A DNA stretch of 16,871 bases from Bacteroidales bacterium (GTDB lineage: Bacteria; Bacteroidota; Bacteroidia; Bacteroidales; SMBSF77). Position numbers and translations under genes: made by a program. Below, in pieces: positions 13,212 through 16,871 of the stretch. The stretch lies in NCBI GenBank assembly GCA_021106655.1, contig JAIOTT010000244.1:1-16871 (forward strand). Direction: 5' to 3'. Every line of letters begins with the position of its first letter. Within the stretch, counting starts at the first letter, position 1. The notes below the pieces were generated by a model that was given only the letters and a program-made list of their open reading frames with translations, made no database searches and had not been told where the DNA came from.

Positions 13212-15746
13212 TTAGAAGCCCATCCCTATTCTTACCTGAGGTTTTATTCCGGAATATTTTGAATATTTTGTCACAAAATCAATACGTAGAACTTTTAAGA
13301 TATGCTCTATGCCAGCAAAAAGTTCTGTATATTCTTTCTTATCTGAAGTATATAAGAAGTTAACACCACCAACTACCTGCATTTTGGTTTTTCTGATCAG
13401 GGGAAATTTATTGATTATCCATCCATTAAAATGGTGCTCATAATGAGTTTGAAAATAAGTATTATTAGTACTGTGGTTATAATAATCAAGAGTCTGGAAA
13501 TTGTTATTCCCACTGCTGTTGAATTCTGACCCCCCGGAACCAATTGAAATGCTGCTGTTTCTCTGAGACATAAAAATAGTTTGGTTACCGTTAAAGTGCT
13601 TGAAATCCAGAAAATACATATTTTTCTTATTAAAAAAACCTCCTGTACTAACCGATATACTTGATGTTCCAAGTTGCTTAAAACTAATATTGTCGGAAAC
13701 TTCAACCTCCCACTGGTCAAATTTCACATCACATCCAAAAACCATCGCAGCTTTTCTGTATTTGAGCCTTATTATTGGATATTTTGATCCATAAACGACT
13801 TTTCTCTTTGGATAGATTGCATACTTCTGTTTGAATTTAATTACAAACCCAAAATTAAAGATCAAAGCATTATTTGTTTCAAAAGCGGGTGTATCATCAG
13901 ATATATCAAGTGGGTTATTTGACAGAAACTCCTTATCAGGATATTTAATCAAACTGTAATCCGTATTATTTACCAGTGCTTCTCTTTGTGAATATTCTGT
14001 GGTGAAAGAAAAATTCAGGCCATTAATTATCTCCCTTCCATAAGTAGCTTTTACATATTTTTTGCTGTAATACTTAGCATAATTCTCCTTTAGCAGTAAT
14101 GTATAAATTGAATTAAAAAAATCAGATATTGGATCAGGCCTGCAATACTGTACAACATATTTCCCTCCTGAAAGGCTTATATACTGATACTTAAAATTAT
14201 CAAAACGGTAACGGGCTGCCATATAGTAATTAAAATCCTGGCTGGTAAAACTATATTTCAGGGATGAAGATACATTTAGCCTTTGCTTATTCTCAAAAGT
14301 CTTTCTGTACCATGGTTTAATATTTATCGACAAGCCTTCTACAGTATTAAAAGATGCAAGTCCGTCGACAATAGAGTTAATACCATAAGAATATTTTTTA
14401 AACCAGTTATTATAGCTGTAACCATCCATAAATAATTGTAATGGTTTAAACACATTATTCTCTTTATTTACAGAATCCTGATATTCTTTTGATTCATGAA
14501 GGATGAGTAAACTATCACCTTCCTTATAATTGGTCATTTCCTCCTCAGTAAGCACAGTTTGCCGTTTACTTTCCCAGTATACTGAATCTCTTTTTGTGCT
14601 TTCTTCTGTCACCTTAAAAACTTCATTACTAAAAAATCCTTTTGGAAACTCTCTGTTCACATCATATTCTGTAAAAAAAGCAATAAAATTTGTTGATGCC
14701 CGGAAGCCAAACACTTTGAAGTATCCAATAAAATGTAAAGAAAGCGGCGTCCAGATACTATCATGGGCCGGTATATATATCTGTCTTATTCTAATACTAT
14801 CTATCAGTTCAACCTGTGAATCACGTGTGATCTTAAGATTAATGCTGTGAATATTCCATTTCCGATCAACAATATATATGTATCCTAAAAACACATTATC
14901 GGATTTTCTTTTAGGAATAACCTGAATTTTATGGATAAGGAGTTCATTTTCCTGAAAAGAATCTATTAAGCGGTACCTATAATAAAACAAAGCATTATAG
15001 GCTATAGGAGAGATAAATCCTCTTTCTGAGAATCCAATAAAAATTAGGTTATTATAGAAATTCAGAAGTACAATATCTGCCCTGTTAAAGCTGTAACCGG
15101 CTTTAGTTCCGGCTACTTTTGATGCTATCATCTCTTCCTTTTGACTATTGGGTTTCTGAAAATTATAAATACTTACTGATTCGGAAAGATAAAGCAATCC
15201 AAGGTCAGATGAGTCAGGCATCTCTTTTTTAGAGATCAGAAAGAATTTTTCAGGTATCTCATCAAGAGTAACATTGCTTTTCATGTACATCTTAGTGGAA
15301 TATGACTGAACTTCGCGTAGAAAATGTTTACGCATTGCTATTGCATTTCGAATTATCGGATATGCCGGATCTTCACGATTAGCTGTAATTACAGCTTCTT
15401 TAAGTAATATTTGTTCAGGAGAAAGTATTACATTCAAAGGAGAAGGGTTGTTGCCAGCTGGTATTTTAACAATATATTTTTTATACCCCACATACTGAAA
15501 AACAAGTTCATTCTCCCTGTCATTTCTAATATTAAGTGTAAATCTGCCCTCAATATTTGAGGTTGTTCCTTTTGTTGTTCCTTTTATATATATGTTCACA
15601 AAAGGGAGGATATCTTCATTCTCTTCTGTAACGATCCCTTTAACGACAATGTTTTTAGAGCTTTCATTCTGAGCGCTCAGTGGAATATAAAGAACTGAAG
15701 ATAAAATGTAAAATATAAATAATATGGATCTGTAACTATTCCTCAT
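13212..15746 (-). CDS. DUF5686 outer-membrane protein with carboxypeptidase-regulatory-like N-terminal domain
   Basis: The 844-residue protein is a predicted outer-membrane beta-barrel common in Bacteroidetes and of unknown function. Residues 1-25 form a signal peptide (FIFYILSSVLYIPLSAQ). Residues about 33-115 are a CarboxypepD_reg-like beta-sandwich (VVKGIVTEENEDILPFVNIY, then GTTSNIEGRFTL and LVFQYVGYKKY), the domain also found at the front of SusC-like receptors. The DUF5686 region starts at about 120 with the characteristic DPAYPIIRNAIAMRKHF, followed by YSTKMYMKS. The remaining 600 residues alternate hydrophobic and polar residues, rich in Tyr and Phe. The chain ends RIGMGF with a terminal aromatic, typical of barrel proteins assembled by BAM. 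There is no plug domain or TonB box, so it is not a TonB-dependent receptor. It stands alone, convergent with DUF1015 and divergent from yggS. Confidence 0.9.
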   Translation of the reverse strand: MRNSYRSILFIFYILSSVLYIPLSAQNESSKNIVVKGIVTEENEDILPFVNIYIKGTTKGTTSNIEGRFTLNIRNDRENELVFQYVGYKKYIVKIPAGNNPSPLNVILSPEQILLKEAVITANREDPAYPIIRNAIAMRKHFLREVQSYSTKMYMKSNVTLDEIPEKFFLISKKEMPDSSDLGLLYLSESVSIYNFQKPNSQKEEMIASKVAGTKAGYSFNRADIVLLNFYNNLIFIGFSERGFISPIAYNALFYYRYRLIDSFQENELLIHKIQVIPKRKSDNVFLGYIYIVDRKWNIHSINLKITRDSQVELIDSIRIRQIYIPAHDSIWTPLSLHFIGYFKVFGFRASTNFIAFFTEYDVNREFPKGFFSNEVFKVTEESTKRDSVYWESKRQTVLTEEEMTNYKEGDSLLILHESKEYQDSVNKENNVFKPLQLFMDGYSYNNWFKKYSYGINSIVDGLASFNTVEGLSINIKPWYRKTFENKQRLNVSSSLKYSFTSQDFNYYMAARYRFDNFKYQYISLSGGKYVVQYCRPDPISDFFNSIYTLLLKENYAKYYSKKYVKATYGREIINGLNFSFTTEYSQREALVNNTDYSLIKYPDKEFLSNNPLDISDDTPAFETNNALIFNFGFVIKFKQKYAIYPKRKVVYGSKYPIIRLKYRKAAMVFGCDVKFDQWEVEVSDNISFKQLGTSSISVSTGGFFNKKNMYFLDFKHFNGNQTIFMSQRNSSISIGSGGSEFNSSGNNNFQTLDYYNHSTNNTYFQTHYEHHFNGWIINKFPLIRKTKMQVVGGVNFLYTSDKKEYTELFAGIEHILKVLRIDFVTKYSKYSGIKPQVRIGMGF

Positions 15747-15767
15747 TAAGACAATATTAATCTAACA

Positions 15768-15775
15768 CAAAGATA
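15768..15775 (-). promoter_or_regulatory. -7 element of the DUF5686 gene
   Basis: On the minus strand TATCTTTG matches TAnnTTTG exactly. It would start transcription near 15762, about 15 nt before the ATG at 15746. No TTG is found at the expected upstream distance, so only half of the promoter is supported. Confidence 0.35.
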
Positions 15776-15807
15776 ATTTTTGTTTTGTTCTTTAGGAATA
15801 ATTTATC

Positions 15808-15938
15808 GGTAGAAAAAAAACAATGAAATTGAACATTAAGCTCTGTAGGAATGACATATTATATTATATCATACCTAACGGCATTCTAATAATTGATGAT
15901 AATATAAATTCTACCAATATATAATCCCTAACGGGACT
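15808..15938. repeat. Bacteroidetes-type intergenic repeat with CCTAACGG/CTGTAGGAATG words
   Basis: GGTAGAA (15808-15814) and TTCTACC (15909-15915) are inverted ends of a 108-bp block. Inside are CTCTGTAGGAATGACATAT (15841-15859) and ATACCTAACGGCATTCTAAT (15871-15890), and just outside is AATCCCTAACGGGACT (15923-15938). The reverse complement of the second word resembles the first (AGAATGCCGTTAGGTAT against GTAGGAATGACATAT). I recall such pieces as a scattered non-coding repeat family in Bacteroidetes genomes. No reading frame is present. Confidence 0.6.
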
Positions 15939-15960
15939 GATAAAACAAATTATAATTTAT

Positions 15961-15968
15961 TAAATTTG
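15961..15968 (+). promoter_or_regulatory. -7 element of the yggS gene
   Basis: TAAATTTG matches TAnnTTTG exactly and would give a leader of about 16 nt before the ATG at 15991. No TTG is visible about 20 bp upstream, so the -33 side is unsupported. Confidence 0.35.
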
Positions 15969-15990
15969 CCAAGATAATATTTTAAGAAAA

Positions 15991-16665
15991 ATGAGCATAC
16001 AAACCAATCTTACAAAAATACTGGATGAGATTCCGCAGCACGTCAAACTGGTTGCAGTTTCTAAAACCAAACCACCTTCTGATATAATGGAGGCATACAA
16101 TACAGGGCATAGATATTTTGGAGAGAATAAAGTTCAGGACCTGACTGCCAAACAGGCCGTTTTGCCAACTGATATTCAATGGCACTTTATTGGTCACCTT
16201 CAGACCAATAAAGTAAAATTCATAGCACCATTTATAAGCCTAATTGAAAGTGTTGACAGTTTAAAGTTGTTGAAAGAAATCAATAAGCAAGCATTAAAAA
16301 ACGACAGGACAATTGATTGCCTTCTTCAGTTTCATATTGCAAAAGAATATGAAAAGTTTGGACTCGACATGGCTGAAGCGATATCATTACTTGAAAGTAA
16401 TGATTATGCAGAGATGCAAAATATCAGGATAAACGGGCTGATGGGTATGGCAACTTTTACAGATGACATGGAAGTTGTAAGTCGAGAATTCAAAGTATTA
16501 AAGAGCTATTTTTCACGTATAAAAACAGAATATTTTCCTGATCAGGAATCTTTTGCTGAAATTTCTATGGGCATGTCGGGAGATTACCAGCCAGCCATCC
16601 ATGAAGGTAGTACAATGGTAAGAATTGGGAGTTTGATATTTGGGGAGAGAAAGAAGAGTGACTAG
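15991..16665 (+). CDS. YggS/PLPBP family pyridoxal-phosphate homeostasis protein
   Basis: The 224-residue protein belongs to the single-domain, alanine-racemase-like TIM-barrel family that binds pyridoxal phosphate and buffers free cofactor. It has no demonstrated enzymatic turnover. The cofactor lysine is K25 in VAVSKTKP. Further family marks are YFGENKVQDLTAK near 47, WHFIGHLQTNKVKFI near 67, LLQFHIAKEYEKFGLD near 110, the INGLMGMATFTDD block near 150, and the phosphate-binding end SMGMSGDYQPAIHEGSTMVRIGSLIFG. Length is normal. It is divergent from the DUF5686 gene. Its TAG stop lies inside the left arm of the inverted repeat at 16659-16783. Confidence 0.95.
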   Translation: MSIQTNLTKILDEIPQHVKLVAVSKTKPPSDIMEAYNTGHRYFGENKVQDLTAKQAVLPTDIQWHFIGHLQTNKVKFIAPFISLIESVDSLKLLKEINKQALKNDRTIDCLLQFHIAKEYEKFGLDMAEAISLLESNDYAEMQNIRINGLMGMATFTDDMEVVSREFKVLKSYFSRIKTEYFPDQESFAEISMGMSGDYQPAIHEGSTMVRIGSLIFGERKKSD

Positions 16666-16783
16666 AATTAATAATGACTAAAATTACGAATGACTAAAGT
16701 GACTATAATTACTTTAAATGCAAGAGCTGGAAGTTGCCAATTTTAGTCATTTGAAATTTTAGTCATTCTAGTCATTAATTAAG
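16659..16783. repeat. Inverted repeat between convergent genes containing both stop codons
   Basis: The left arm (about 16659-16698) contains TGACTAGAATTAATAATGAC, then ATGACTAAAATTACG and AATGACTAAA. The right arm (about 16741-16783) in reverse complement reads AATGACTAGAATGACTAAAA, then TTTCAAATGACTAAAATTGG. The repeated word is ATGACTAAAATT. The TAG stop of yggS (16663-16665) lies in the left arm. The TAA stop of the minus-strand gene (16777-16775) lies in the right arm. The structure could act as a two-way terminator. Confidence 0.75.
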
Positions 16784-16871
16784 TTTCACCTCAAAATTCA
16801 GGTATATATAAGAAAGCTCAGGTTTTTCAGCATCTGAGGGAAACCAGCCCTGGTAATTTAAGGCCATACGG
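16775..16871 (-). CDS. C-terminal end of an unidentified protein (cut by window edge)
   Basis: On the minus strand a frame enters from the window edge and runs 31 codons to TAA at 16777-16775. It reads RMALNYQGWFPSDAEKPELS and then ends YIYLNFEVKLN. The terminal alternation of aromatic and polar residues could be the last strand of an outer-membrane barrel or of a soluble beta-sandwich. The piece is too short to name. Its reality is supported by protein-like composition and by a stop codon mirrored in the inverted repeat opposite the yggS stop. Confidence 0.5.
   Translation of the reverse strand, partial: RMALNYQGWFPSDAEKPELSYIYLNFEVKLN

Overview
The window looks like a chromosomal segment of an uncultured-type Bacteroidetes, probably Bacteroidales. 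The evidence is low GC, a type IX secretion (T9SS) C-terminal sorting domain, a DUF5686 outer-membrane protein with an N-terminal carboxypeptidase-regulatory-like domain, the short Bacteroidetes form of SerA, the GlmU-like protein that replaces classical GlmU in this phylum, and promoter elements of the TTG / TAnnTTTG type. No rRNA, tRNA, CRISPR array, integrase or transposase gene is visible.

Layout. Positions 1-779 (minus) hold the N-terminal part of Lon protease, cut by the window edge. Positions 1006-2136 (minus) hold a GlmU-like nucleotidyltransferase/left-handed beta-helix protein whose expected start codon reads AAG. Positions 2203-2900 are a repeat-rich spacer with a heptamer array, a 176-bp MITE-like inverted repeat and a pair of perfect hairpins. 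Positions 2901-4898 (plus) encode a membrane family 2 glycosyltransferase fused to a degenerate polyprenyl-glycosylphosphotransferase-like half. Positions 5014-7947 (plus) encode a large T9SS cargo protein, followed 9 bp later by a 72-residue Pro/Gly-rich small membrane protein (7957-8175). Positions 8176-8719 are filled with REP-like repeats and a second heptamer array.

Positions 8820-13060 (plus) hold a serine-biosynthesis cluster: serC, a SerA-like dehydrogenase, a four-helix-bundle (S23-type) protein and a DUF1015 protein. A DUF5686 outer-membrane protein (13212-15746, minus) converges on this cluster. A YggS/PLPBP pyridoxal-phosphate homeostasis protein (15991-16665, plus) follows, converging on the C-terminal end of a minus-strand gene that runs off the right edge.

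The protein genes are mostly ordinary for the phylum. The most unusual structure is between genes. At least five spacers are built from very short words of 7 or 8 bp repeated in phase, each spacer with its own word. Several are folded into large imperfect inverted repeats, often between convergent genes. The serC-serA-DUF1015 grouping, in which DUF1015 carries an invariant-looking DGHHR motif, is the best functional lead.
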